NCBI GenBank assembly: GCA_910587765.1
Contig: CAJUNR010000033.1
Span: forward strand, 1 to 49,621
DNA from: an uncultured Lachnospiraceae bacterium
GTDB taxonomy: Bacteria; Bacillota; Clostridia; Lachnospirales; Lachnospiraceae
Reading direction: 5' to 3'
DNA length: 49,621 nucleotides
Shown: positions 8,499 to 16,441 of the stretch, piece after piece
Layout of the letters: every line of letters starts with the position of its first letter
Numbering within the stretch: position 1 is the stretch's first letter
Translations under genes and position numbers: made by a program
Notes under the pieces: model-generated
Told to the model about the DNA's origin: nothing
Seen by the model: the letters and a program-made list of their open reading frames with translations, nothing else
The model's database searches: none

Positions 8499-8526
8499 GA
8501 TACACCGAAAAAGGCGGAAAAGTTCC
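8499..8526 (-). promoter_or_regulatory. Possible ECF-type autoregulatory promoter
   Basis: On the minus strand GGAACTT (8526-8520) is followed after 15 bases by TGTATC (8504-8499), close to the GGAAC/CGTATC type used by many ECF sigma factors. It lies about 30 bases before the sigma gene. Confidence 0.5.
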
Positions 8527-8536
8527 GTAAATAGCT

Positions 8537-8588
8537 AAAAAAATGCAGGCAAATCCCCTTTTTCCGGTTCCTTGTCCTGCATTTTTCA
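8537..8588 (-). terminator. Terminator after nrdG
   Basis: Arms AAATGCAGG (8541-8549) and CCTGCATTT (8576-8584) with a minus-strand run of seven T at 8543-8537. T-rich sequence also follows on the plus strand. It closes the nrdD-nrdG unit. Confidence 0.8.
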
Positions 8589-8659
8589 TTTATTTTTCTG
8601 TTTTCCTGTCACATTGCCGATTCCGGCCGCCGCAGACAAATGCCCGCGCCTTCTTTCCG

Positions 8660-9199
8660 TCAAAAAGTAAGATCGTCGTACTCGCTCCGGTACAATACCG
8701 CCTCCCGCTGCCGCCGGCTCTTTTTCAGATCAATAACTCTCTGATTCGCACTTCCCCGGTAAGCCAGCGTCAGATCCCGCTCCGCCAGCAGAAAAGGGCC
8801 GTCCACCAGAAGATCCGCCAGTTCCAGCAGCCTGCGCACGCCCGGCCGCTCCATCTCCATAAGCTCTTCATACCGGTAACCGGTATAGATCATCAGATTC
8901 CTGCCCTGCGCCTTCACCGCTTCCGCCAGAGGAACCAGCGCCTCCGCCTGCAGAAACGGCTCTCCTCCGGAAAACGTGACGCCGGAAATCAACGGGTCCG
9001 CGTCGATCTGCCGCACGATCTCCTCCACGTCCGCCTCCCGTCCGCCCGCCGGATCATGCGTCTGCGGATTGTGGCACCCCGGACAGTGATGCGGACATCC
9101 CTGTGTAAAAATCACATACCGGATGCCCGGTCCGTCCACGATGGAATCCCGCTCGATTCCCGCAATGCGGAGCGTTTCAGGACAGACTGTGTTTGACAC
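8660..9199 (-). CDS. nrdG: Anaerobic ribonucleotide reductase activating enzyme
   Basis: 179-residue radical SAM enzyme that generates the glycyl radical of class III ribonucleotide reductase using S-adenosylmethionine and an [4Fe-4S] cluster. The cluster cysteines are Cys35, Cys39 and Cys42 (CPHHCPGC, CxxxCxxC), followed by VTFSGGEPF. The start is GTG at 9199, with GGAGGAG seven bases before it; this places the start inside the end of the small glycyl-radical gene (23-base overlap), so the two are translationally coupled. Confidence 0.93.
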   Translation of the reverse strand: MSNTVCPETLRIAGIERDSIVDGPGIRYVIFTQGCPHHCPGCHNPQTHDPAGGREADVEEIVRQIDADPLISGVTFSGGEPFLQAEALVPLAEAVKAQGRNLMIYTGYRYEELMEMERPGVRRLLELADLLVDGPFLLAERDLTLAYRGSANQRVIDLKKSRRQREAVLYRSEYDDLTF

Positions 9200-9335
9200 G
9201 GTCTTTCTCCTCCGCCCGTTTCGCGTTGTTGAAGCGGTCCGTCGTTCCCACCAGATACCCGGTAATCCTCCGGATGCGGTCAAATTTTACATTCTCTCCT
9301 ACCTGTCCGTTTTCCGGCACTACTCTTCCTGCCAT
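9177..9335 (-). CDS. Stand-alone glycyl-radical tail of class III ribonucleotide reductase
   Basis: 52 residues, ATG at 9335 behind GGAAGGAG. The core FDRIRRITGYLVG, then DRFNNAK and EEKDRVKH, corresponds to the very C-terminus of usual NrdD proteins (E. coli RRVCGYLG, RPFNAGK, EEVKRRVKH), where the glycine of R-V-x-G-Y carries the radical. Here that glycine would be Gly26. The large NrdD (9417-11714) ends before this segment, so the radical-bearing tail is made as its own polypeptide. It lies 81 bases downstream of nrdD and overlaps nrdG, the enzyme that would install the radical. The small ORF is clear; that it complements the big subunit is inference from family knowledge. Confidence 0.85.
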   Translation of the reverse strand: MAGRVVPENGQVGENVKFDRIRRITGYLVGTTDRFNNAKRAEEKDRVKHSLS

Positions 9336-9416
9336 TTAAAATTCTCCTTCCTGCTGCTTTTCAAACTTTCACCGGTTTTCAGCCCGTACCGGGCGTCTTT
9401 CCGTCTTTCCACTGAT

Positions 9417-11714
9417 TCAGTGATTTGCGTCCAGATACACCGGTATGTCCGGATATTTCTTCCTGAGCTCGTCCAGCCGCTCCAGAGAGACGGCCTCTCC
9501 TTCCCGCCTTCCGCAGCGCGGGCAGACCTCGTCGATCACGCCCGTATAGCCGCACACCGGATCCCGGTCCACCGGATGGTTTACAGAGCCGTAGCCGATG
9601 CCGTTCTCCTTCATGCAGCGGATCACCGCCTCGAACGCTTCCGGATTCTTCGCCGTATCCCCGTCCAGCTCCACGTAACTGATATGTCCCGCGTTGGTCA
9701 GCGCGTGGTAGGGCGCTTCGATCCGAATCTTCTCAAATGCGTTGATCGGATAATAAACCGGCACATGGAACGAGTTGGTATAGTATTCCCGGTCCGTGAT
9801 TCCCGGAATCTTCCCGAAACGCTTCCGGTCCATCCGCACAAATCTTCCGGACAGTCCTTCCGCCGGCGTGGCCAGCAGCGTAAAGTTAAGACCTGTCTCG
9901 TCCGACTTCCGGTCCATATAGTCCCGCATATGAGAAATAATCTCATATCCCAATCTGCGGCTCTCTTCGCTTTCTCCGTGATGTTTTCCGGTGAGCGCCA
10001 CCAGCGTTTCCGCCAGTCCGATGAAGCCCACGCTCAGCGTACCGTTTTTCAGAATCTCGCCCACCTGGTCCTGGACGCCCAGCGCATCGGAACCGAGCCA
10101 GATGCCCTGCCCCATCAAAAACGGATAATTTTTCACCGTCTTCTTCTTCTGAATCTCAAAGCGATGCAGAAGCTGCCTGCAGCAGAGGTCCAGACGTTTA
10201 TCCAGCTCTCTGTAAAAGGTCTCGATATTTTTGCGGGCCTGGATCCCCAGACGGGGCAGATTGACCGACGTAAAGCTGAGATTGCCTCTCCCGCAGGTCA
10301 CTTCCTGTTCCGGGTCATAGTGATTTCCCATCACTCTCGTCCGGCAGCCCATATAGGCGATCTCCGTATTATAATCGCCCTCTTTGTAATACTGCAGATT
10401 AAACGGCGCGTCGATAAAACTGAAATTCGGGAACAGCCGTTTTGCCGATACTTTGATGGCCAGCCGGAACAGATCGTAATTCGGATCGCCCGGGTTGTAA
10501 TTAATTCCTTCCTTCACCTTGAAGATCTGGACCGGAAAGATCGCCGTCTCCCCGTTGCCGAGTCCGATATCGGTGACTTTCAAAAGATTGCGGACTGCCA
10601 TCCGCGCTTCCGGCGAAGTACAGGTCCCGTAATTAATGGAACTGAACGGCACCTGCGCGCCCGCCCGGGAATTCATCGTATTCAAATTGTGGATCAGCGA
10701 CTCCATCGCCTGATAGGTCGCCATATCCGTCTCTTTCATAGCGATACGGATCGACGTCCGGTGACATCTGCGGATATCCTCTTCCTCCGGCTTCTCTCCC
10801 AGCCACGTCTCCCCGCATTCCATGAACCACTCTGTAAAATGCGCCTCGTAGTCGTCGATATTCGCCATATTGATTCGTTCCGGCATGACGTCCTTGAGCG
10901 CCTGACGGAACGCATCCTCAAGCATCCGTTCACAGTCATACTCAAGCCAGAAATATCTCTGGACCGCATCGTAATATTCCTTCCGGAACGTGCAGGCCAC
11001 CCCCTCCGCCATGGCATAGTCAAAATTCGGAACCGACTGTCCGCCGTGCATCTCATTTTGATTGGCCTGAACCGCGATGCAGGCCAGCGCCGCGTAGCTG
11101 GCGATGGATTTGGGCTGCCGGATATAGCCGTGCCCTGTGGAAAAGCCGTCCTTGAACAGTTTGAGCAGATCAATCTGGCAGCAGGTCTCCGTCAGCATGT
11201 AGAAATCCTTGTCATGGATGTGAATATCCCCGTTGATATGCGCCGCCGCAATGTCTTTCGGCAGGATATAATTGTCTACAAAATAATTGGCTCCCTCCGA
11301 ACCGTACTTGAGCATGGTTCCCATGGAGGTGTCCGCGTCAATATTGGCGTTTTCCCGCTTGATATCCGCGTCCGCCGCGCTGGTGAACGTCAGTTCCCGG
11401 TAGATATCCACCAGATCCGCTTCCGTCTTGCGAACCTTTGTATGTTCCGCCCGATACAGAATATACGCCTTCGCCGTCCTGGCAAATCCGTTCTCAATCA
11501 GCTTCTCCTCCACCAGGTCCTGAATCTGTTCTACTTCCGGCGTCGTTCCCTCCGGGATCGCCTCCACCACCGCATCCACCAGCTTTTCAAACTGATACGG
11601 AGCGATCGCTTCCACCCGCGCCGCGTCATTCGCTTTGCGGATCGCATCCCGAATCTTCTTCACATCAAACGGTACCGGCGTACCGTTCCGCTTCCTGATC
11701 AGTTCCGGACACAT
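9417..11714 (-). CDS. nrdD: Anaerobic (class III) ribonucleoside-triphosphate reductase, large part
   Basis: 765 residues. An N-terminal ATP-cone (LIRKRNGTPVPFDVKKIRDAI) for allosteric control is followed by the class III catalytic barrel (for example HIHDKDFYM, NFDYAMAEG, GAQVPFSSINYGT). The C-terminus holds a zinc-ribbon-like region (PVCGYTG, CPRCGRREG) and stops after PVYLDANH without the glycyl-radical motif, which is encoded in the next gene. In the ribbon the first expected cysteine (usually CPVC) appears as Asp (DPVC). The start at 11714 has AGAGGA about ten bases upstream; GTG at 11720 or ATG at 11732 are alternatives. Tandem NrdR boxes lie upstream. Confidence 0.92.
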   Translation of the reverse strand: MCPELIRKRNGTPVPFDVKKIRDAIRKANDAARVEAIAPYQFEKLVDAVVEAIPEGTTPEVEQIQDLVEEKLIENGFARTAKAYILYRAEHTKVRKTEADLVDIYRELTFTSAADADIKRENANIDADTSMGTMLKYGSEGANYFVDNYILPKDIAAAHINGDIHIHDKDFYMLTETCCQIDLLKLFKDGFSTGHGYIRQPKSIASYAALACIAVQANQNEMHGGQSVPNFDYAMAEGVACTFRKEYYDAVQRYFWLEYDCERMLEDAFRQALKDVMPERINMANIDDYEAHFTEWFMECGETWLGEKPEEEDIRRCHRTSIRIAMKETDMATYQAMESLIHNLNTMNSRAGAQVPFSSINYGTCTSPEARMAVRNLLKVTDIGLGNGETAIFPVQIFKVKEGINYNPGDPNYDLFRLAIKVSAKRLFPNFSFIDAPFNLQYYKEGDYNTEIAYMGCRTRVMGNHYDPEQEVTCGRGNLSFTSVNLPRLGIQARKNIETFYRELDKRLDLCCRQLLHRFEIQKKKTVKNYPFLMGQGIWLGSDALGVQDQVGEILKNGTLSVGFIGLAETLVALTGKHHGESEESRRLGYEIISHMRDYMDRKSDETGLNFTLLATPAEGLSGRFVRMDRKRFGKIPGITDREYYTNSFHVPVYYPINAFEKIRIEAPYHALTNAGHISYVELDGDTAKNPEAFEAVIRCMKENGIGYGSVNHPVDRDPVCGYTGVIDEVCPRCGRREGEAVSLERLDELRKKYPDIPVYLDANH

Positions 11715-11842
11715 TACCACGTTTCCTCTCATCCCCTTCACTTTGGCACTGTCTTCCAGTACCGCACCTTTCCTTCCAGTATCCGCATGTCCACCTCCGG
11801 CGCTCATTCCCCGGTCTGTGTATGGCTCAGGCGGACATTTTA

Positions 11843-11889
11843 CAACTATATGTGGTGTCCGCCAACATTGTCTGCGCTAAATATAGTAT
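11843..11889 (-). promoter_or_regulatory. Tandem NrdR boxes upstream of nrdD
   Basis: Two 16-base sites, CAACTATATGTGGTGT (11843-11858) and GCGCTAAATATAGTAT (11874-11889), each match about 12 of 16 positions of the NrdR box (ACACWATATATWGTGT type). Their starts are 31 bases apart, the three-turn spacing typical of NrdR. NrdR represses ribonucleotide reductase operons when dATP is high. Confidence 0.7.
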
Positions 11890-11932
11890 CACTAACCGGC
11901 CAAAGATGCAAGTACCTTTTTAGAGAATCTGC

Positions 11933-12796
11933 TCACAGCCTGTCCGCGAAGAAATCCTTATATCCTTCCCCGTAGATCTCGCTGGCGCTGGTAATGATCA
12001 TGAACGCCGCCGGATCTTCCGATTTGGCGAGTTCCTCCACCTGCGGAGCCAACTGTTTGCGGACAATGCAGAAGATGACCTGTTTCTCCTCGCCGGTCCA
12101 GCCGCCTCTGCCCTGAAAATAAGTTACGCCCACTTCCGCGTCCGTGAGAAGCTTCTGCCCTACCTCCCTCGGCTTTCCGGTAATGATATAAATCATGCGG
12201 GCCTCGTCGTTTCCGTAGAGCACATAGTCGAGCGCCCTGCCACAGATCAGTACGGCCATCAGCGCATAGAGCGCGATATTCAGATCCCGGAAAAGGAAAC
12301 CGGAGATCGAGACCACCACAATATCCGCGCACTGAAACAGAAATCCGGTCTTCAGATGCCGGTATTTCTGCCGGAGAATCTTGATGATGATATCCATCCC
12401 CCCGGTGGTGGCGCCCGTCTTGAAGATCATGCCGATCCCGCAGGCGATCAGCACGCCGCCAGCCATCGCCGCCAGCAGCGGGTCCGAGGTCAGCGCCTCC
12501 TGTCCGGACAGCAAATTGGTGAAGACCGAAGTCATGACGATGGCATATGCCGTCTTCACGATAAAGCGCCAGCCGAATTTCCAGATGCCGAGAAGAACAA
12601 TCGGAATATTGAGCAGAAAGTACAGCGTACCCGTCTCGATTCCGCAAAGCCGGTTGAGGATGACCGCAATTCCGGTCACGCCGCCCGGCGCCAGATTATT
12701 CGGGTCCAGAAACAGCTTGATGCCCGCCGCATAGACCAGTGAAGCGGCCGCTATGATAAACAAATCTTTTATGCTGCAAATCCCTTTCTTTTTCAT
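11933..12796 (-). CDS. YitT family membrane protein
   Basis: 287 residues with five to six hydrophobic segments (DUF161 part, motif NNLAPGGVTGIA, later GATTGGMDII) and a C-terminal soluble DUF2179-like domain (MIYIITGKPREVG, TYFQGRGGWTGEEKQVIFCIV). Full length. The function of the family is not established. The gene starts 33 bases after miaB and is probably co-transcribed with it. Confidence 0.88.
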   Translation of the reverse strand: MKKKGICSIKDLFIIAAASLVYAAGIKLFLDPNNLAPGGVTGIAVILNRLCGIETGTLYFLLNIPIVLLGIWKFGWRFIVKTAYAIVMTSVFTNLLSGQEALTSDPLLAAMAGGVLIACGIGMIFKTGATTGGMDIIIKILRQKYRHLKTGFLFQCADIVVVSISGFLFRDLNIALYALMAVLICGRALDYVLYGNDEARMIYIITGKPREVGQKLLTDAEVGVTYFQGRGGWTGEEKQVIFCIVRKQLAPQVEELAKSEDPAAFMIITSASEIYGEGYKDFFADRL

Positions 12797-12829
12797 TTTC
12801 CGCTCCTTACTGTTTGTTTTTCATCTGTC

Positions 12830-14314
12830 CTAAACAGTATGCCCCATATAATAGAATCCTCTGCATTCGTCCAGCCGTACATTTACCGTCTTTCCGATCA
12901 AAGACGCGTCCCCCGGAAAATGCACTACATGATTGTAGCTCAGCCGGCCTGTCACATAGCCTTCCATCTGGCGGTTGCGCTCCTCCGCCAGCACCGGCTG
13001 CGTGGTTCCCGTAAAACGCTCCGCCATCTCTCTGGATATCTCCTGTACTTCTTTTAAAAGCCGGTCAAAGCGGTCTTTCATCACATCTTCCGGAACCTGG
13101 TTTTCCATGGCCGCCGCCGGCGTGCCGGTCCGCCGGCTGTAGAGGAAAGTAAACGCACTGTCATAGCGGACCGTTCTCACGACCTCCAGCGTCTCCTGAA
13201 AATCTTCTTCCGTCTCGCCCGGAAATCCTACGATGATATCCGTCGTCAGAGCGATATCGGGAACTGCCCGGCGGATCTTCTCCGCCAGCGCCACGTACTG
13301 TTCCTTCGTATATCTGCGGTTCATGGCTTTGAGAATCCGCGTGCTCCCGGACTGCAGGGGCAGATGCAGATGCCTGCAGATTTTCTCCGATCCTGCCATC
13401 ACTTCAATCAGCTCATCGGACAGATCTTTCGGATGCGACGTCATAAAACGGATGCGCGAAAGACCTTCTGTTTTCTCCGCCTCCCGCAGAAGCTGCGCAA
13501 ACGTCATGGGCCTTTCCAGCGTTTTCCCGTAGGAATTTACATTCTGTCCCAGAAGCATGACTTCCGTCACCCCGTCCGCCGCAAGCGCACGAAGTTCCCG
13601 GAGAATGTCCTCCGGCTCCCGGCTCCGCTCCCGCCCTCTCACATAAGGGACGATGCAGTAACTGCAGAAATTATTGCAGCCGAACATGATATTGACACCG
13701 GATTTGAACGGATATTTCCGCTCAATGGGCAGGTCCTCCACAATCTGATCCGTGTCCTTCCAGATGTCAATGATCATCCGGTCCGACGCAAGAGCTGTGA
13801 ACAGAAGCTCCGCAAACTTGAAAAGATTGTGGGTTCCGAAGACCAGATCGACGAACCGGTAGCTTTTTTTCAGTTTCTCCACCATGGAAGGTTCCTGCAT
13901 CATACAGCCGCACAGCGCGATCTTCATATCCGGATTTTTTTTCTTGTAGCCGTGCAGCACGCCCAGACGCCCGTAGACTTTCAGGTTCGCGTTCTCGCGG
14001 ACCGTACAGGTGTTATAGATCACAAAATCCGCGTCCTCGCTGTCGGTCCCGGCATATCCGATCTCCTGCAGCACGCCGCGAAGTTTTTCGGAATCGCGGG
14101 CATTCATCTGACAGCCCATATTGGTCACGCAGGCGCTGGGCAGGCGGCCGTTTTTCTGTTCAAATTTCCGCACCCACTGCCGGCATTTGGCCATGAAGTA
14201 ATATTGACGCTGTGGCTCAAAATCAGGAACCTCCGAATTGATATCTACCGTATCAAGCTCAATTAGTTTCAGTTCCTCTGCTTTTACTTTTCGCAAATCA
14301 ACTTTTTGATTCAT
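12830..14314 (-). CDS. miaB: tRNA-2-methylthio-N6-dimethylallyladenosine synthase MiaB
   Basis: 494-residue radical SAM methylthiotransferase that adds the methylthio group to i6A37 of tRNAs reading UNN codons. The N-terminal UPF0004 domain has three cluster cysteines (CQMNARDSE, NTCTVRENA, CGCM), the radical SAM cysteines are in CNNFCSYC, and a C-terminal TRAM-like domain follows. An N-terminal extension of about 60 residues precedes the first cysteine, as in other clostridial MiaB proteins. ATG at 14314 with AAAGGG seven bases upstream, just behind the brnA stop. Confidence 0.93.
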   Translation of the reverse strand: MNQKVDLRKVKAEELKLIELDTVDINSEVPDFEPQRQYYFMAKCRQWVRKFEQKNGRLPSACVTNMGCQMNARDSEKLRGVLQEIGYAGTDSEDADFVIYNTCTVRENANLKVYGRLGVLHGYKKKNPDMKIALCGCMMQEPSMVEKLKKSYRFVDLVFGTHNLFKFAELLFTALASDRMIIDIWKDTDQIVEDLPIERKYPFKSGVNIMFGCNNFCSYCIVPYVRGRERSREPEDILRELRALAADGVTEVMLLGQNVNSYGKTLERPMTFAQLLREAEKTEGLSRIRFMTSHPKDLSDELIEVMAGSEKICRHLHLPLQSGSTRILKAMNRRYTKEQYVALAEKIRRAVPDIALTTDIIVGFPGETEEDFQETLEVVRTVRYDSAFTFLYSRRTGTPAAAMENQVPEDVMKDRFDRLLKEVQEISREMAERFTGTTQPVLAEERNRQMEGYVTGRLSYNHVVHFPGDASLIGKTVNVRLDECRGFYYMGHTV

Positions 14315-14326
14315 GTATTTACCCTT

Positions 14327-14554
14327 TTATCTCCATTCCATCTTCAGCTTTCTTTTTGATAACACACAATCAGACAAATACAAATTAATCAATGTCTGAT
14401 AAGGTATTCCCAGGCTTTCCGACTGACTTTTGAAATAATCTATGATTTCGCCGTCTATGTTGATGGTAATCTGTTTTTTTACTCTATTAGAGTATGGGTT
14501 TTTTCTCGGATTCAGGTTTTCGATATCATATTCATCTCTCATTGTCTTTACCAA
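14327..14554 (-). CDS. brnA: BrnA family antitoxin
   Basis: 75 residues: a short N-terminal part, then a ribbon-helix-helix-like domain (KKQITINIDGEIIDYFKSQSE, GIPYQTLINLYL). This is the BrnA type antitoxin, which neutralises BrnT and represses the operon. It overlaps the toxin gene by seven bases. AT-rich compared with miaB beside it. Confidence 0.82.
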   Translation of the reverse strand: MVKTMRDEYDIENLNPRKNPYSNRVKKQITINIDGEIIDYFKSQSESLGIPYQTLINLYLSDCVLSKRKLKMEWR

Positions 14555-14838
14555 CCTTTCTGATAAATATTTTTCTCTTTCTTTGTTGCTTCTCTTGCAG
14601 AAATAATTCGTATTGTACTGTCCGCATCTTTATAACAGTGACTCACTATACATATCCCTTTTGACCCGGTTATTCCAATGATAAGAAATCTTTCCTCTTC
14701 ATAAGAATGGTCGGGATCATCAAACAGAATTGCATTCTCATCTTCAAATACTTCTGTTGCTTCTTCAAAGGATATGCCATGCTTTTTCTTATTTAGTTTA
14801 TTCTTGTTTTCATCCCATCTAAAGCGCACATCATTCAT
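14548..14838 (-). CDS. brnT: BrnT family ribonuclease toxin
   Basis: 96 residues with the BrnT signature FRWDENKNKLNKKKHGISFEEA, a middle LIIGITGSKGICIVSHCY and the C-terminal IRIISAREATKKEKNIY. BrnT is a RelE-fold RNase; the usual residues look intact, so the toxin may be active. The likely promoter lies so close that the transcript may start at or next to the ATG; no clear ribosome site is seen. A GTG nine bases further in (VRFRWDE) is an alternative start. Confidence 0.85.
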   Translation of the reverse strand: MNDVRFRWDENKNKLNKKKHGISFEEATEVFEDENAILFDDPDHSYEEERFLIIGITGSKGICIVSHCYKDADSTIRIISAREATKKEKNIYQKGW

Positions 14839-14844
14839 AATTAT

Positions 14845-14873
14845 ATTATACCTATTTTCTAATTATATATCAA
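14845..14873 (-). promoter_or_regulatory. brnTA promoter
   Basis: TTGATA (14873-14868), a 17-base spacer and TATAAT (14850-14845) on the minus strand, overlapping the end of kptA. The predicted start of transcription falls at about 14838, the first base of brnT. Confidence 0.6.
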
Positions 14874-15409
14874 TATTTCTGCTTTTTCAAATACTTTGCC
14901 GGCACATGTTCCGTCAGCCACACGCCGTTGACCGCGCGCCGGAACACCCAGCCGTCCTCGGTCATCCTGCGGCTTTCCACCCGGTATACCACCGGCTTTC
15001 CGTGCCGGCTTCCAACCGTCACGGCCGTCTCATAGTCCCCGGACAAGTGTACGTACAGCCTGCCCTTTGGAAGCAGACCTTCCCGGTCTATGGACTCTGT
15101 ATATTTCTGTCCGGTTCCGTGCCAGAGGACTTCCGGCGGCTCCGTAACCGGAAGTTCCACGTCCACCGGTATGGAATGTCCCTGATTGGCGCGGATCCGC
15201 GTCCGGTCCTCACTGAAAGCATAGCGCTGCTTCCGGTCCGTCCGCACGATTTCCTCCAGCATCTCCCTGTCAAACGGCTGTGTCCTGCGGATGCCGGCGA
15301 TCAGTTCTTCCACATCCGCCCAGCCGTGTTCATCCAGCGCGATACCGGCCGCCTCCGGATGATGGCGCAGAATCAGGCTTAAATATTTGCTTGTCTTTGT
15401 CAGGTTCAT
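14870..15409 (-). CDS. kptA: RNA 2'-phosphotransferase (Tpt1/KptA family)
   Basis: 179 residues. The family transfers a 2'-phosphate from RNA to NAD+, giving ADP-ribose cyclic phosphate. Signature blocks are present: SKYLSLILRHHPEAAGIALDEHGW, RIRANQGHS, LWHGT, GRLYVHLSGDYETAV and the late R-V region near VYRVESRRM. ATG at 15409 follows GGAGG by five bases; an upstream ATG would extend the frame into the lipoprotein gene. It starts 10 bases after the lipoprotein stop. The natural substrate in bacteria is not known. Confidence 0.9.
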   Translation of the reverse strand: MNLTKTSKYLSLILRHHPEAAGIALDEHGWADVEELIAGIRRTQPFDREMLEEIVRTDRKQRYAFSEDRTRIRANQGHSIPVDVELPVTEPPEVLWHGTGQKYTESIDREGLLPKGRLYVHLSGDYETAVTVGSRHGKPVVYRVESRRMTEDGWVFRRAVNGVWLTEHVPAKYLKKQKY

Positions 15410-15419
15410 GTTTTCCTCC

Positions 15420-16070
15420 CTACACCCCATCTTCCGCAAGGTCCGTCAGATAATTCAGCAGCAGCCGCTGCCCTGCCTCTCCCATATGATCCATCGCCTC
15501 TTCAAGCGTATGATTCCACTGATTCCGGTTCAGGACATCCATCCGGTCCGTATCCAGCACAAAGTCTTCCTCCTCCGGGCAGCTCCTGTACAGCCGAATC
15601 TCCAGAACCGTGTCCTGCGCTTCCGGATTTGTCAGCGTTTCGTATTCCGTAAGGACCGCCACATCCTTGCGGCCGTCCCCGTCGTAATCCGGAAAACCGA
15701 TTTCCTGAATCCCCAGAAAATTCTGCTGCGGACGGCGGTTGCCTTCCATGACCGGCGGAAACTGATAGATCAGAACTCCGTCCTTTTCCAGACCGAATAC
15801 CGCGTCTCCCATCGGAAGCTGAGGATCCGGGGCATAAGACGCAAAAGTTACGTCCCCGAACCTGTCCAGTTTCACATCAAAACACTGTCCGTCGATTTTG
15901 GGTCCCTCCGGCACGAGAAGCGCTTTTGCAGAAACATCTTCCTCCGCATCTGCCCTCTCTCCGGACAGCTCTTCTGTCGCTTCGCCGGCCCCGCCTTTTT
16001 TTCCGCATCCGGCACACAGTGCCAGAAGGCACAGAAGCAAAAGTCCCGCATGATTTCTGCAGCGTATCAT
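15420..16070 (-). CDS. Lipoprotein with an FG-GAP/calcium-type repeat
   Basis: 216 residues with a lipoprotein signal (LLLLCLLALCAGC, lipobox cysteine at 22). After an acidic linker comes a compact domain with PDYDGDGRKDVAVLTEY, a calcium-binding-type loop as in FG-GAP/VCBS proteins. The same pattern (DLDGDGMKDLVVLARY) occurs in the secreted protein at 35770-36912, so the two are probably related. GAGGAG precedes the ATG. Function unknown. It probably heads an operon with kptA. Confidence 0.78.
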   Translation of the reverse strand: MIRCRNHAGLLLLCLLALCAGCGKKGGAGEATEELSGERADAEEDVSAKALLVPEGPKIDGQCFDVKLDRFGDVTFASYAPDPQLPMGDAVFGLEKDGVLIYQFPPVMEGNRRPQQNFLGIQEIGFPDYDGDGRKDVAVLTEYETLTNPEAQDTVLEIRLYRSCPEEEDFVLDTDRMDVLNRNQWNHTLEEAMDHMGEAGQRLLLNYLTDLAEDGV

Positions 16071-16228
16071 TCCCCGTTCTCCTCATCGAAACAAAAAATC
16101 CATCCATCACAAACTGCATCCACGTCAGACGGAATATCCGCATATGTGAATCATAATATCCATTATATACCCGCCTGCTCAACATGGCAATTCTTCTTTA
16201 CAATCTGTTTTCCGGATGGTACGATGGA

Positions 16229-16441
16229 GTTACTTTTCACACGTCAGCCAATGTCAGCCGGATGCGGGCAGATCATCCTGGAAGACCCATTGAAGGGCGC
16301 CGGTCCTTAGGCGCGGTCTTTTCGCGCCTTAGTACCCAAAGGGCATAAATACCACTGCGTCCCTTCATTAAGTGCAAACGGGGTCTGGAAGGATGATCTG
16401 CCCGTATCCGGCGTCCGGGTGGCGTGAGCGTGAAAAGTAAC
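16229..16441. mobile_element. Complete MITE-like element with 8-bp target duplication
   Basis: A 213-bp element without a gene. The ends are perfect 12-bp inverted repeats (GTTACTTTTCAC / GTGAAAAGTAAC). A second inverted pair lies inside (CGGGCAGATCATCC near 16265 and GGATGATCTGCCCG near 16391). The 8-bp direct repeat ACGATGGA flanks it exactly on both sides (16221-16228 and 16442-16449), which is what transposase-mediated insertion leaves. No transposase is encoded, so it would need one supplied from elsewhere; an 8-bp duplication is seen in several IS families and does not name one. It sits between the divergent lipoprotein and nitroreductase genes. The rest of 16071-16537 shows only the leader regions of these genes. 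Confidence 0.88.

Noticed and set aside
9123..11975. A 950-codon open frame on the plus strand opposite nrdD and the genes beside it
   Set aside because: It is the mirror of GC-rich coding sequence; its translation is Arg/His-rich without domains, and nrdD and nrdG have clear motifs and ribosome sites on the other strand.
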